From assembly GCA_041398565.1 (NCBI GenBank), contig JAWKUN010000003.1, positions 1,550,001-1,614,000 of the forward strand: 64,000 nt of DNA. Direction: 5' to 3'. The notes below the pieces were generated by a model. That model did no database searches. It worked only from the letters and a program-made list of their open reading frames with translations, and was not told the origin of the DNA. How positions within the stretch are numbered: position 1 is the stretch's first letter; every line of letters starts with the position of its first letter. The DNA comes from DATGPD01 sp041398565. Lineage in GTDB: Bacteria; Planctomycetota; UBA1135; UBA2386. Position numbers and translations under genes: made by a program. Below are positions 34,218 through 47,101 of this stretch, piece after piece.

Positions 34218-34843
34218 TCAGCGCTTGCCGGGCTGACCAGCCTTGCGTTCGGCCTGCAGCGCCTTGATGCGGCGCGGCAGCGGGAACGAGTTGGGGGCAG
34301 CGGTGAGCTTCGCCTTCTCTTCGGCGGCGTCGAGCGGTCGCAGGCGGCGCACCATGGCGATCTCGTCGCAGGCCATGAACTTGGGGCAATGCATGCAGTC
34401 GGAGAACACCTTGTGCGGCAGGCTCTCGTGCTGCACGGTGTCGAAGCCGAGCTTGGCGAAGAAGCCTGGCACGTAGGTGAAGGCGAACAGTGTCGGCACG
34501 CCGAGGGTCTCGGCGTCGGCGACGATGCGGTCGACGAGGGCGCGGCCGACGCCACCCTTCTGCAGGTGCTTGGCTACGGCGAGCGAGCGCACCTCGGCGA
34601 GGTCGGCCCAGACCACCTTGAGTGCGCCACAGCCGGCGAACTTGCCGTCGACCTCGGCGATCACGAAGTCGCGGATGCCCTCGTACACCGACAACGGCGA
34701 ACGCGGCAGCATCACCTGCTCCTGCGCCAGGCTGTTGATGAGCTCGAGAATGGGGGGGACGTCGTCGACGCAGGCGCTGCGGACGACGACCTCGCTCTTG
34801 CGTGCGAGGTCCGGAGAGGACTCGGTCTTGGTCATGGCAGGCT

Positions 34844-34847
<4 letters not shown>
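34218..34847 (-). CDS. Short-form N-acetylglutamate synthase (GNAT family)
   Basis: A 209-residue GNAT acetyltransferase that should make N-acetylglutamate from acetyl-CoA and glutamate, the first arginine step. The acetyl-CoA site is VRSLAVAKHLQKGGVGRALV (Q/R-x-x-G-x-G/A). The C-terminal block with HKVFSDCMHCPKFMACDEIA has the three-Cys pattern seen in short ArgA-type enzymes of delta-proteobacteria and actinobacteria. The GTG at 34847 is preferred over the ATG at 34835: GGAGG lies 7 nt before it and it overlaps the argH stop as GTGA. In some bacteria this domain is fused to the end of ArgH; here it is separate but coupled. Confidence 0.85.
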
Positions 34848-37476
<2,629 letters not shown>

Positions 37477-37507
37477 GGTTCGTCGGCTCCAGCAGGGGGA
37501 ACGGGCA

Positions 37508-37546
37508 AGCGCATACTTATGCAGAAATCAGGCATAAGAATGCGTT
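37508..37546. promoter_or_regulatory. Tandem ARG-box-like operator upstream of argG
   Basis: GCATACTTATGC (37511-37522) and GCATAAGAATGC (37532-37543) have centres 21 bp apart, two helical turns. This is the layout of paired 18-bp ARG boxes bound by an ArgR hexamer. The whole site is itself an inverted repeat (CTTATGC, 9 bp, GCATAAG). It lies 32-70 nt upstream of the argG GTG in an AT-rich patch that probably also holds the promoter. No argR gene is in the window. Confidence 0.6.
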
Positions 37547-37629
37547 GACGAGCGAGAGCGTCAAGGGCCTGGTCGAGAAAACGCCTCGAGGCGGTGGCCC
37601 GGCGGCGGTGCTGTCGGCGTTCGTGGCAC

Positions 37630-38838
37630 TCACATCCGAGCCACGTAGTCCTCGATCAGCTTCTTGAAGTCGGTCGCGAGGGTCGCACCCGACAGAGTGC
37701 AGACGTGTGCGCCGTCGACGTAGACCGGCGACTTGGGTGACTCTCCGGTGCCTGGCAGGCTGATGCCGATGTGCGCCGCCTTGCTCTCGCCGGGTCCGTT
37801 CACGACGCAGCCCATGACCGCGACCTTGAGCGACGCGACCTGCGGCTTGCTTCGCGCCCATTCCGGCATGCGGGCGGCCAGGAACTGCTCGACCTCCAGG
37901 GCCAGGTGCTGGAACGTGGCGCTGGTGGTGCGGCCGCAGCCCGGGCAGGCGGTCACTTCAGGCAGGAAGGGGCGGATCGCCAGGGCCTGCAGGATCTGCT
38001 GGCACACCCTCACCTCTTCGGTGCGCGCGCCACCTGGCTTGGGTGTGAGCGAGACCCGAATCGTGTCGCCGATGCCGTCTTGCAGCAGGATCGCCAAGCC
38101 GGCGGTCGATGCGACGATGCCCTTGGTGCCCATGCCGGCCTCCGTCAGGCCGAGGTGCAGGGCGTGGTCGGTGCGCGCAGCCAGTGCGCGGTAGACCGAG
38201 ACCAGCTCTTGCACCTTGCTCACCTTGCAGCTCAGCACGATGGCGCCCCGCGGCAGGCCCAGGCGTTCGGCGGCGCGCGCCGAGTCGAGCGCGCTGCGCA
38301 CCATCGCTTCGAGCCACACGTCCTCCGCCGGCAACGGCTGCTCTCTGCCGGCGTTGGCGTCCATCAACGCCGACAGCAGGTCCTGGTCGAGCGAGCCGGC
38401 GTTGACGCCGATGCGCACCGGCTTGCCATGCTCGATGGCCACCCGCACCATGGTTTCGAAGTTGGCGTCGTGGTTCTTGCCGCGACCGACATTGCCGGGA
38501 TTGATGCGGTACTTGTCGAGCGCGCGCGCGCAGTCGGGGAAGGCGCGCAGGAGCAAGTGCCCGTTGTAGTGGAAGTCGCCGATGAGCGGCACGCTGGCGC
38601 CGGCATCGTCGAGGCGCCGGCGGATCTCCGCCACCGCCGCCGCCGCGGCCTCGTTGTTGACCGTCACCCTCACCAGCTCGGAGCCGGCCCGATGCAGATC
38701 GAGGATCTGCTGCGTCGTGCTGTCGACGTCGGCGGTGTCGGTGTTGGTCATCGACTGGACGGCGACCGGGTGGCCACCGCCCAGCGTGACGCTGCCGACG
38801 CGGACGGGGACGGTGGGCTTGCGCACCGGGGTGAGCAT
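37630..38838 (-). CDS. ispG: 4-hydroxy-3-methylbut-2-enyl diphosphate synthase (GcpE)
   Basis: IspG is the iron-sulfur enzyme that converts MEcPP to HMBPP in the MEP isoprenoid pathway. The 402-residue protein starts MLTPVRKPTVPVRVGSVTLG and contains AVQSMTNTDTADVDST, YRINPGNVGRGK and GLTEAGMGTKGI. The 4Fe-4S ligands are in ACPGCGRT and KVAVMGCVVNGPGESK. The ATG at 38838 is chosen over codons further up because a -10-like TAGCAT lies 7 nt before it and the conserved part begins here. The start codon lies in the loop of an 11-bp-arm inverted repeat. Confidence 0.94.
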   Translation of the reverse strand: MLTPVRKPTVPVRVGSVTLGGGHPVAVQSMTNTDTADVDSTTQQILDLHRAGSELVRVTVNNEAAAAAVAEIRRRLDDAGASVPLIGDFHYNGHLLLRAFPDCARALDKYRINPGNVGRGKNHDANFETMVRVAIEHGKPVRIGVNAGSLDQDLLSALMDANAGREQPLPAEDVWLEAMVRSALDSARAAERLGLPRGAIVLSCKVSKVQELVSVYRALAARTDHALHLGLTEAGMGTKGIVASTAGLAILLQDGIGDTIRVSLTPKPGGARTEEVRVCQQILQALAIRPFLPEVTACPGCGRTTSATFQHLALEVEQFLAARMPEWARSKPQVASLKVAVMGCVVNGPGESKAAHIGISLPGTGESPKSPVYVDGAHVCTLSGATLATDFKKLIEDYVARM

Positions 38839-38864
38839 CGGCCGCATGCTACGCCCCGGTGCGC
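38821..38864 (-). promoter_or_regulatory. Inverted repeat enclosing the ispG start codon
   Basis: GCGCACCGGGG (38821-38831) and CCCCGGTGCGC (38854-38864) are perfect 11-bp arms around a 22-nt loop that holds the ATG. If a transcript covers both arms, the start would sit in a loop; the overlap with the promoter also allows a DNA operator role. Confidence 0.35.
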
Positions 38865-38874
38865 TCACCTTGAA
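38846..38874 (-). promoter_or_regulatory. Promoter ending 7 nt before the ispG start
   Basis: Read on the minus strand: TTCAAG (38874-38869), a 17-bp spacer and TAGCAT (38851-38846), then 7 nt and the ATG. The elements are moderate matches; the message would be leaderless. Confidence 0.4.
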
Positions 38875-38944
38875 TGCCGCCGCGCTTCCCGGAGCGCTGC
38901 GAATGTCCTGGCACGCGGGGGGCGCGACGCCATCATCCGCCGCC

Positions 38945-40219
38945 ATGGCCGCCTCCATCGAGCCGCCCGCGGATCCGCCACGTCGGCGCGACCTGTTCGG
39001 CGGGCCGCGCGGCCGGGTCCTGGCCTTCTGCTGGCTCGGCTGGGTCTTCGACTTCTACGACCTGATCCTGTTCGCCTTCGTCAAGGTGCAGGTGGGCAAG
39101 GACCTCGGGCTCGGTTTGACCGGCCCATTGGCCTGGATCGATGGCGCGACCCTGCTGGCCACGGCGGTGGGCGGCTTCGCGTTGGGCAGGCTGGCGGATC
39201 GCCACGGCCGTCGACGGGCGATGGTGCTCGGCATCCTGATCTTCTCGGCCGGGACTCTTGCCACCGCGGCCGCCACCGGCTTTTGGTCGCTGCTCATGGC
39301 GCGCATGCTCACCGGTCTCGGGGTCGGGGGCGAGTGGGGCATCGCGCACGCGCTGGTCGCCGAGACCTTCGCTGGCCGCGCCAGGCTGCGTGCCGCCGCA
39401 CTCCTGCAAGCCGGCGCGCCGGTGGCGATGGCGCTGGCGGCCGTCGTCGGGTGCATCGCGGCGCCGCAGATCGGCTGGCGTGCCTGCTTCGCGCTGTCCG
39501 CGTCGACGGCGCTGTTGGCGGCCGCCGCGCGGGCGATGGTGCCGGTCGACTCGGTGCCGGTCACGAGCGGCGAGGCACGCGCCGAGCGGACTTCGCTCTC
39601 GGCCTTGCGCGCCCTCTGGCAGCCCGCGCTCCGCCGGGCGAGTGCCGGGCTGCTGCTGCTGCTCGGCCTGCACATGACCGGCTTCTGGTGCACCTATGCC
39701 TGGCTGCCGGCGGCGCTCATGGTCGATCTGCACGTGGCGCCGGCGCAGGTGGCGTGGTTCCAAGTTCAGATCAACGCCGTGCACGTATTGGCGGACCTGG
39801 GCTACCCGCTGCTGGCCGAACGCGTGGGGCGCGCGCGGGCCTTCCGCGTCACCTGCGTCGCCTTTGCTTTCGGTCTCGCAGCACTGGCGCTGGGCTTCGA
39901 GGGCGCCGGCCGCGACTGGCGGGCATTCGGGTGGGCGGCGGCGGCGGTGGGGTTGGGCGCAGGCACGTGGTCGGCGTTCGGCCCGATGTTCGCCGCCAAC
40001 TACCCGCCGGGCCTGCGCGCCACCGCTGCTTCGGGCTTCTACAACCTGGCACGGGGCGGGCAGTTGGTGACGCAGCCTCTCGTGGGCTCGTTGGCCGCGG
40101 CGGCGGGGACGCTCACCGTCGGTCTGTGGATCGGCGTGGCGACCGCCCTGGCTTCGGCGGCGTGCCTCGGTCTGGTCCCGCGTCTCGCGCCCGACGAGAA
40201 GGCCGGGGCGACGACCTGA
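38945..40219 (+). CDS. MFS transporter (metabolite:H+ symporter type)
   Basis: A 424-residue, 12-helix major facilitator. It starts with a short charged cytoplasmic segment, then GRVLAFCWLGWVFDFYDLILFAF, the FDxYD-type helix 1 of the sugar-acid/aromatic-acid symporter group. The loop 2-3 motif is ALGRLADRHGRRRAMV (G-x-x-x-D-R-x-G-R-R). LTGLGVGGEWGIAHALVAE in helix 4-5 has the GGEW motif shared with sialate and carboxylate importers. Helix 8 has a similar weaker loop. The substrate is probably an organic acid; it cannot be fixed by sequence alone. The gene is divergent from ispG with a 106-bp gap and has no obvious functional partner nearby. Confidence 0.85.
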   Translation: MAASIEPPADPPRRRDLFGGPRGRVLAFCWLGWVFDFYDLILFAFVKVQVGKDLGLGLTGPLAWIDGATLLATAVGGFALGRLADRHGRRRAMVLGILIFSAGTLATAAATGFWSLLMARMLTGLGVGGEWGIAHALVAETFAGRARLRAAALLQAGAPVAMALAAVVGCIAAPQIGWRACFALSASTALLAAAARAMVPVDSVPVTSGEARAERTSLSALRALWQPALRRASAGLLLLLGLHMTGFWCTYAWLPAALMVDLHVAPAQVAWFQVQINAVHVLADLGYPLLAERVGRARAFRVTCVAFAFGLAALALGFEGAGRDWRAFGWAAAAVGLGAGTWSAFGPMFAANYPPGLRATAASGFYNLARGGQLVTQPLVGSLAAAAGTLTVGLWIGVATALASAACLGLVPRLAPDEKAGATT

Positions 40220-40291
40220 CGTCGCTCGGCGGGGAACCTGGCGCGGGTGCCTCGCCGTCCGCCAGTCGGCGACGGGTCGGATTCTGCGGCG

Positions 40292-43200
40292 TCAGTGCTG
40301 GAGCTGCTCGAGCTGAGCGGCGAGGTGCCCGGCGTAGGTCGAGTGCGGGCTGTCGGGGTAGGCCTGGGTGAGCTCGGCGAAGAGATCGCGGGCGTCGGCG
40401 TAGTCGCCGTTCCACAGCGCCGTCATGCCGGCGAAGTAGAGGTGTGAGCCGTCGGCGCGCGGCGCTGCGGTCCGCAACAGGCGGGCGGCCTCGTCGAGCT
40501 TGCCGCGACGCATGGCGACGAGGCCCATCGCGTAGGCGGCTGCCGGGCTGCTCATCAGCTCGGGCGTGGTCTCGCTGTCGACGAGCTTCACGTCGGCGGC
40601 GGACAGGCGGTCGTGCTGGGCCGCGATGCGCGCGAACTCGAGCAGCGCTGGCGGGTGGGGAATGTAGTCCGCGACCCAGCGCAGGCTGCTCAGGGCCTGA
40701 TCGACGTCGCCGCGCGCTTCGAGCAGCTGGGCGCGCCGGATCCAGACCGGCAGCAGCGTCGGGTCGTGACGCAGCAGGTCGTCGATGCGGCGCAGGACCT
40801 CGTCGGCGCCCTCGATCTGCTCGAGGCGCTCGACCGAGCGTAGACAGAGGTCGACGTTCAGATCGCGTAGCGAGGGGAAGAAATCGAGGTGCTTCAGCAG
40901 CAGGGTCTCGGCCTCGGCGGCATGCGGCGCCCGCTCGCCGCGCGCCACGAACGGGCCGTGTGCGGTCTCGAGGCGGTCGACGAGGAAGTGCACGGCGGCC
41001 CCGTACGGCTCGCCGGCCTCGACCACGCGCCGCGCCTTCGCCTCCAGTTCCGGGACGATCTTGGCTTCGCCGTTGCGCACCAGGGCGCGGCCGAGCATGA
41101 AGTAGAAGTCGAGGAAGCGCGAACGCTCGCTGTCGGGGAGCTGGCCCTCGAGCTGGCGCAGCAGCTCGAACGCATCGTCGGTGCGGCCGCGCGTCGTGAG
41201 CATGCCGACGTTCTCCAGGCCCGCGCGCGACTCCTGCGGGAACTGGATCCACAGCCGGGCCAGCACCGGCAGGGCGTGCTCGGGGTTGTTCTTCAGGATG
41301 CTCACCTGGGTGGCGAAGGCTTCGCCCACCATGGCGCGCATGCGGGGGGTGGCGAGGAGCGGTGCCATGACCACGCTGTTCGAGATCAGCGGGCCGATCT
41401 TGCTGATGTCGCCGTGCAGGCCGCCGTCGGTGATCCTCAGCACCTCGTCGTAGGCGGGCATGAAGGTCGGCACCTTCTGGGTGAGCTCGGTCAGTTCAGC
41501 GACGGCGCGATCCCGCTTGCCGCTCGCGGCCAGGGCACGCGCGTACAGGAACCATGTCAGCGTGCTGGTGGGCACGCGCTCGTGCAGATCACTCGCGGCC
41601 TTCTCCGCCATGACCTGGAAGCCGGGCATCGACAGCAGGGTGAGCACCCGTAGCACGGCGGGGCTGTCCTTGTGCACCAGCGCCTTGAAGTCGGCGGGTA
41701 CGGTGCGCTTGTCGTCGGCGTTGCCGCCGAGGGCCAGGAGCAGCATCGCCGGCACGTCGAGCGGCGCCTGACGTACGCGGACGCGGGCCCACGCCACGGC
41801 CGGCTCCAGGCGGCCGAGGCTCGCCAGTAGGCAGGCGCTCGCCTCGTCCGTGGCCTCGGTCTGCCAGAGCGCGGACTCGGCGTCGGAGGTTCGCTTCTGC
41901 AGGAGCCAGAGGAGGGACAGGCTCGGCAGTGCCTCGAGACGACCGTCGTCGAAGGAGATCGCGCCGGTGAAGTAGACCTCGGCCTGCGCCAGGCGATCGA
42001 GCGCCAGGCAGGCGCGACCAGCGAGCGCGAACACCCGCCCGTTGCGCCCCTCGACGTTGGCTTCGTCCTCCAGCAGCGGCGACAGCACGTCGAGGACCAG
42101 GCTCGGCTGGCCGTTCGCCTCGAGCTCCTGCGCGACGCGCAGCAAGATCTCGGGATCGTCGTGAGCGTGCAGAACGAGGGTGCGCACCGCCATGCCGAGC
42201 AGCGGCGACTTCGGGTCGGCCTTGGCCTCGAGCGGCAGGAAGCGCGTCGTCGCTTCGACGCAGGCCTCGTGATCTCCGGGGAACGCCACCGGGATGTTGA
42301 GCAGGACGTTGCGCGCCTCGGCGGTCTGTCCGGCGGCGAGCAGGCCGACTGCCGAGCGCAGCATCACCGGCGCGCTGGTGTTGTAGCGGTACATGGCGCG
42401 CCGGCAGAGCGGCGGGAGGAGCGCTCTCTGGTCGCGCGCGATGGCCGCCGCCAGCAGCGTCTGCGCCATCTCCGTCGTGGCGACCCGGTGCAGTGCGGCA
42501 TCGAACAGCAGGCTGCTGTCCTCGCGCTTGGCGAGGCCGAGCGCTCGCATGTAGAGGCGCAGAGCTGTCGTGGAGTCCGGGTGGAACTCGCGGTAGGTCT
42601 CCGCCGCCCGCAGCGCGTCGATGGCGTCACCCATGGCGAGCTTTGCCTCCGCCTCGAGGCGCCGTGGCCACTCGGCCCAGGGAAACGCCGGCGTCGCCAA
42701 CTGGCCGCACCGCGCGGCGAGCTGGTACAGCTTGTTCGTCATCGCCAGCTCGCCGAGCGCCAGGTAGATGGCGGGATCGTGCGGTTCGGTGGGGTTGGCG
42801 GAGCGGCGCGCCACCTGCCGAGCCAGGAGTTGGCTGGCATCGCGGTTGGTCGCCTTGGCGGCCTCGTCGACGGCACGCACGTAGAGGGCGAGCGCCGCAT
42901 CGTCGTGCGTGCGATGCTGGACGAGGACCGCCGCGTCAGCCATCGCCAGGTTGGGCTGTCCGGCGGCCAGCAAGTGCACACAGCGCATGCGGCGGGCCCG
43001 CAGGTCGTTCGCATCGGTCTGGCACCAGACGTCGAGCGCCTTCGAAAGCGCGGGCGAGTCGCCCTTCTCCGCCACCCATTCCGCCAGGAGATCCAGCGCG
43101 ATCTGACGGATGTCGTACCCGTCCGTCGCCGGCAGGTCCTGCTGGATCGACGCGATGTTGGTGAGCAGTTCGGGGAACTGCTGCCCTTCGTTCCAATTCA

Positions 43201-44344
43201 GGCAGGCGAGCACCGCGAAGTACTCGGGCAGCATCCGCACCAGGCCCGCGTCGTGCAGGGCCTGCACCTCGGACATCAGGGCATCCAGGCGAGCCCGGTC
43301 GCCGAGTCGTCGCAGGGCGCGAGCCTGCGCCAGCATCAGCCGCTTGGTGATGGTAGGGAAGCGGTCGGCGCGCGCGCGCTCCACCGCCTTGCCGGGCGGC
43401 AGGTAGCGCTCGGCGATGGCGACGACGGCGCGGTCGTCGCCTGCCGCCAGGCGTTCGTCGGCGGTCGCCACCGCCGCGTACACCGTCTCCAGGTGGTCGA
43501 AGCGTCGCAGGTAGAGGTCTTGCAGCGCGCGGCGGTCGTCGGTGCGACCGGCTTGCTCGAGGGCGAACGCCAGCCCCTGGAAGGCAGCCACCGGCTTGCC
43601 GTCCGGGTCGATGAGGCTCTTGCGGAAGTGGGCGAGTGCCTGCTGGATCCCGGCGCGGATCTCGTCGATGCGACCCTGCCAGGTGTCGAGGCTCACGGCC
43701 GTGGCGCTCTCGCGGCGCATCAAGGCGAACAGTTCGCTCTGGGCGCGAACCGCCACGGGGTCGTCGCCATCGCGGTACAGGAGGGTCTTGAGCAGAGTGG
43801 CCGCGCGTTCGCGGCTGCCCTCACCGAGCACGCCGTCGAGAGTCTGCACCAGGGCCCTGATGTGTCGCCGGTAGATGGCCTGGTGTGCCTCCCCGGCCAG
43901 CTCCAGGGTGCGCGCCTGCTCGGCACCGGTGACGTTCTCCAGCAGCGAGCGCGCCGCGGCGAGCGCCGCTTCCGGTTGCTGGTCGTCGAGCATGATCTCG
44001 ATGTGCTCGACGGCGATCTCGGAGTCGTCCGGCTTGCCCCCGGTGTGGGCGAGCAGGGCTTCGATGTCGTGGCGTGCGGCCGGCACGTTGCCCAGCTTGT
44101 GGTGGGCGCGGTAGCGGCGGCGCAGGATGTCGGGCAGCAGCTCCGTCTGATCGGCGGCGGTGAGCGTCCGTTCGGCGATGTCGAGGAGGCGCACGGCCTC
44201 CGCCACCCTGTCGTCGGCCAGGGCGCGGTCGGCGTCGGCGATCGCGGTGCGGGGACCGGACAGACCGAGCAGCGCGTAGCCGACGGTGATCACCAGCACC
44301 AGCAGGACGAACCCGAAGAACAGGATCAGGGTGCGGCGCAGCAT
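40292..44344 (-). CDS. Very large TPR-rich single-pass membrane protein
   Basis: A 1350-residue protein of unknown function. The ATG at 44344 is chosen because AAGGAGG stands 8 nt before it; an ATG 8 codons earlier lacks a site. Residues 4-26 (RTLILFFGFVLLVLVITVGYALL) form one membrane helix, so nearly all the rest is likely periplasmic. From residue 30 to the end the sequence is helical with many degenerate TPR-like pairs, for example PAIYLALGELAMTNKLYQLA and YAMGLVAMRRGKLDEAARLL. No enzyme motif was found. It follows the NtrC-type activator by 43 nt in the same direction, so it may be part of the same operon as the kinase-like gene and activator and could be a target, a sensor or a scaffold. 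Confidence 0.75.
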   Translation of the reverse strand: MLRRTLILFFGFVLLVLVITVGYALLGLSGPRTAIADADRALADDRVAEAVRLLDIAERTLTAADQTELLPDILRRRYRAHHKLGNVPAARHDIEALLAHTGGKPDDSEIAVEHIEIMLDDQQPEAALAAARSLLENVTGAEQARTLELAGEAHQAIYRRHIRALVQTLDGVLGEGSRERAATLLKTLLYRDGDDPVAVRAQSELFALMRRESATAVSLDTWQGRIDEIRAGIQQALAHFRKSLIDPDGKPVAAFQGLAFALEQAGRTDDRRALQDLYLRRFDHLETVYAAVATADERLAAGDDRAVVAIAERYLPPGKAVERARADRFPTITKRLMLAQARALRRLGDRARLDALMSEVQALHDAGLVRMLPEYFAVLACLNWNEGQQFPELLTNIASIQQDLPATDGYDIRQIALDLLAEWVAEKGDSPALSKALDVWCQTDANDLRARRMRCVHLLAAGQPNLAMADAAVLVQHRTHDDAALALYVRAVDEAAKATNRDASQLLARQVARRSANPTEPHDPAIYLALGELAMTNKLYQLAARCGQLATPAFPWAEWPRRLEAEAKLAMGDAIDALRAAETYREFHPDSTTALRLYMRALGLAKREDSSLLFDAALHRVATTEMAQTLLAAAIARDQRALLPPLCRRAMYRYNTSAPVMLRSAVGLLAAGQTAEARNVLLNIPVAFPGDHEACVEATTRFLPLEAKADPKSPLLGMAVRTLVLHAHDDPEILLRVAQELEANGQPSLVLDVLSPLLEDEANVEGRNGRVFALAGRACLALDRLAQAEVYFTGAISFDDGRLEALPSLSLLWLLQKRTSDAESALWQTEATDEASACLLASLGRLEPAVAWARVRVRQAPLDVPAMLLLALGGNADDKRTVPADFKALVHKDSPAVLRVLTLLSMPGFQVMAEKAASDLHERVPTSTLTWFLYARALAASGKRDRAVAELTELTQKVPTFMPAYDEVLRITDGGLHGDISKIGPLISNSVVMAPLLATPRMRAMVGEAFATQVSILKNNPEHALPVLARLWIQFPQESRAGLENVGMLTTRGRTDDAFELLRQLEGQLPDSERSRFLDFYFMLGRALVRNGEAKIVPELEAKARRVVEAGEPYGAAVHFLVDRLETAHGPFVARGERAPHAAEAETLLLKHLDFFPSLRDLNVDLCLRSVERLEQIEGADEVLRRIDDLLRHDPTLLPVWIRRAQLLEARGDVDQALSSLRWVADYIPHPPALLEFARIAAQHDRLSAADVKLVDSETTPELMSSPAAAYAMGLVAMRRGKLDEAARLLRTAAPRADGSHLYFAGMTALWNGDYADARDLFAELTQAYPDSPHSTYAGHLAAQLEQLQH

Positions 44345-44387
44345 TCCGAGGCCCTCCTTATAGCCCATCGCTGCCGGCGCGCGCCGG

Positions 44388-45764
<1,377 letters not shown>

Positions 45765-45868
45765 CTCGGACTCCGGCGGCTTCGTGCCGCCACTCCCACC
45801 AAGATCGGCTTCCGGCCGTGGGTGCCTGTCGTCGGGCCGGTCGCCCGAATCCGGGCATGGCCAGCAGC

Positions 45869-46927
45869 CTACGAGGCGGGCGGTGCCGCGGGCGCTTGGC
45901 CGTCGTCTCGCTGCGAGACATCGGCTCCGGGCAGGATCAGCTCGAAGACGAGGCCGCCTGTCGCAGGCCGCCACGCACGCGCGCGGCCGCCGTGCGCCGT
46001 GACGATGTGGTGCACGCCGAACAGCTTGAGGCCGTGCGTCGTCCCGCGCAGCAGGCGGCTCAGGTAGTAGGGCTCGAACGTGCGCGGCAGCTGCCAGTCG
46101 GCGAGGCGCGACGCCGCCAGGCGCAGGCGCACGATGGCGTGACCGTTCTCGTGGGCCAGTGCGAAAGACGGCGGCTGATCGTCGGGGGCCAGGTCGCGGC
46201 CGACCGCGCCGAGGTCGCGCAGCGCCGTCGTGAGCAGTTCGCGGTCGCCGGCCACCAGCGTCGGCGGGAAGGCGTTCCCCGGCATGAGGTCGCCCAGGAC
46301 GGCGCCGAGGTCGACGCTCGACATTTGTCGTGGCAGTTCGGCGGCCCGCTGCAGGTGGCGGGTTCGTTCGAGGGTGGTCTGGATGCGGCGCAGGCTGCGG
46401 ATCGCCACCTCGACGCGCGCGCGCTTGGCGTCGTCCTGTGCCAACTCGTGCTCGAGCAGGCGTAGGTGCCCCAGTGCGCTCTGCAGCGGGTTGTTGACCT
46501 CGTCCGAGATGCCGAGGGTGAGGTTCAGTAGCGCCTGCGCGTCGCCTGGGGCGCCCTGGCCGGCGGCTGTGTCGACAGCTCGCTTCAGGTCCAACGTCTG
46601 CGGCGGCCAGGCGACGAGCGGGGCTCCCAGGCGGTGGGCGAGCTGCTTTCCGGCCGCGGGCGGCGCGGACGGGCAGGTGACGACGAGCGCTGCCTCGGGC
46701 AGCAGGCGGCCGAGCAGACGCAGGGCGCCGATCTCCTCGTCCGAGGGCGCGTCCAAGCCGACGACCACGATGCGGGGCTGGAAGCGGTGGATCGCGTCGC
46801 CTTCGTGTACGGCGTCACCGAACACGCACGTGCGTACCTCGGTCCACGGGCCGGCCAGGGCTCGCAGGAGCGGGTCGATCGGCGTGGCGCTCTGCCAGAC
46901 GATGGCGATGCGGGCGGTCTTCGTCAT
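45869..46927 (-). CDS. Degenerate histidine-kinase-like protein (Asp at the phospho-His site)
   Basis: A 352-residue protein encoded just before the NtrC-type activator. Residues 1-120 look like a receiver fold without its acidic pocket (PRIVVVGLDAPSDEEIGALR). Residues about 130-195 are a HisKA-like helical hairpin: LTLGISDEVNNPLQSALGHL aligns with the A-H-E-I-N-N-P-L box of NtrB-type kinases, but the His is Asp142 (codon 46502-46504). The last part is a worn HATPase: TFEPYYLSRLLRGTTHGLKL resembles the F- and G2-boxes, but the N-box Asn and the D-x-G-x-G box are not evident. It is therefore probably not a kinase, but a partner protein that binds the activator. A promoter-like 27-bp motif lies just upstream of the ATG. 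Confidence 0.82.
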   Translation of the reverse strand: MTKTARIAIVWQSATPIDPLLRALAGPWTEVRTCVFGDAVHEGDAIHRFQPRIVVVGLDAPSDEEIGALRLLGRLLPEAALVVTCPSAPPAAGKQLAHRLGAPLVAWPPQTLDLKRAVDTAAGQGAPGDAQALLNLTLGISDEVNNPLQSALGHLRLLEHELAQDDAKRARVEVAIRSLRRIQTTLERTRHLQRAAELPRQMSSVDLGAVLGDLMPGNAFPPTLVAGDRELLTTALRDLGAVGRDLAPDDQPPSFALAHENGHAIVRLRLAASRLADWQLPRTFEPYYLSRLLRGTTHGLKLFGVHHIVTAHGGRARAWRPATGGLVFELILPGADVSQRDDGQAPAAPPAS

Positions 46928-46934
46928 CCGCACT

Positions 46935-46961
46935 GCGCAGCCTAGCCCGGACGATTCGCGA
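46935..46961 (-). promoter_or_regulatory. 27-bp promoter-like motif, copy 2
   Basis: Minus-strand copy of the motif at 551-577; 25 of 27 bases agree, the two differences being transitions. It contains TAGGCT, 11 nt before the ATG of the kinase-like gene. Confidence 0.5.
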
Positions 46962-47101
46962 CCGCACACCGGGAAGCGCGCCACAAGTCGAGTCGCTGGG
47001 TCCTCGGCCGGGGTCGTCGGCGGCCGGGGGAGAGGGCCGTCTTGGCGCCGCGGGACGCCGCGCCGCAAGCGGGCCGGAGCGACGGTCGATAACAGGGGGA
47101 A

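Noticed and set aside
37545..37550. TTGACG as a plus-strand -35 next to the argG operator
   Set aside because: No plus-strand gene lies downstream and no -10 is visible; ispG and argG are both on the minus strand.
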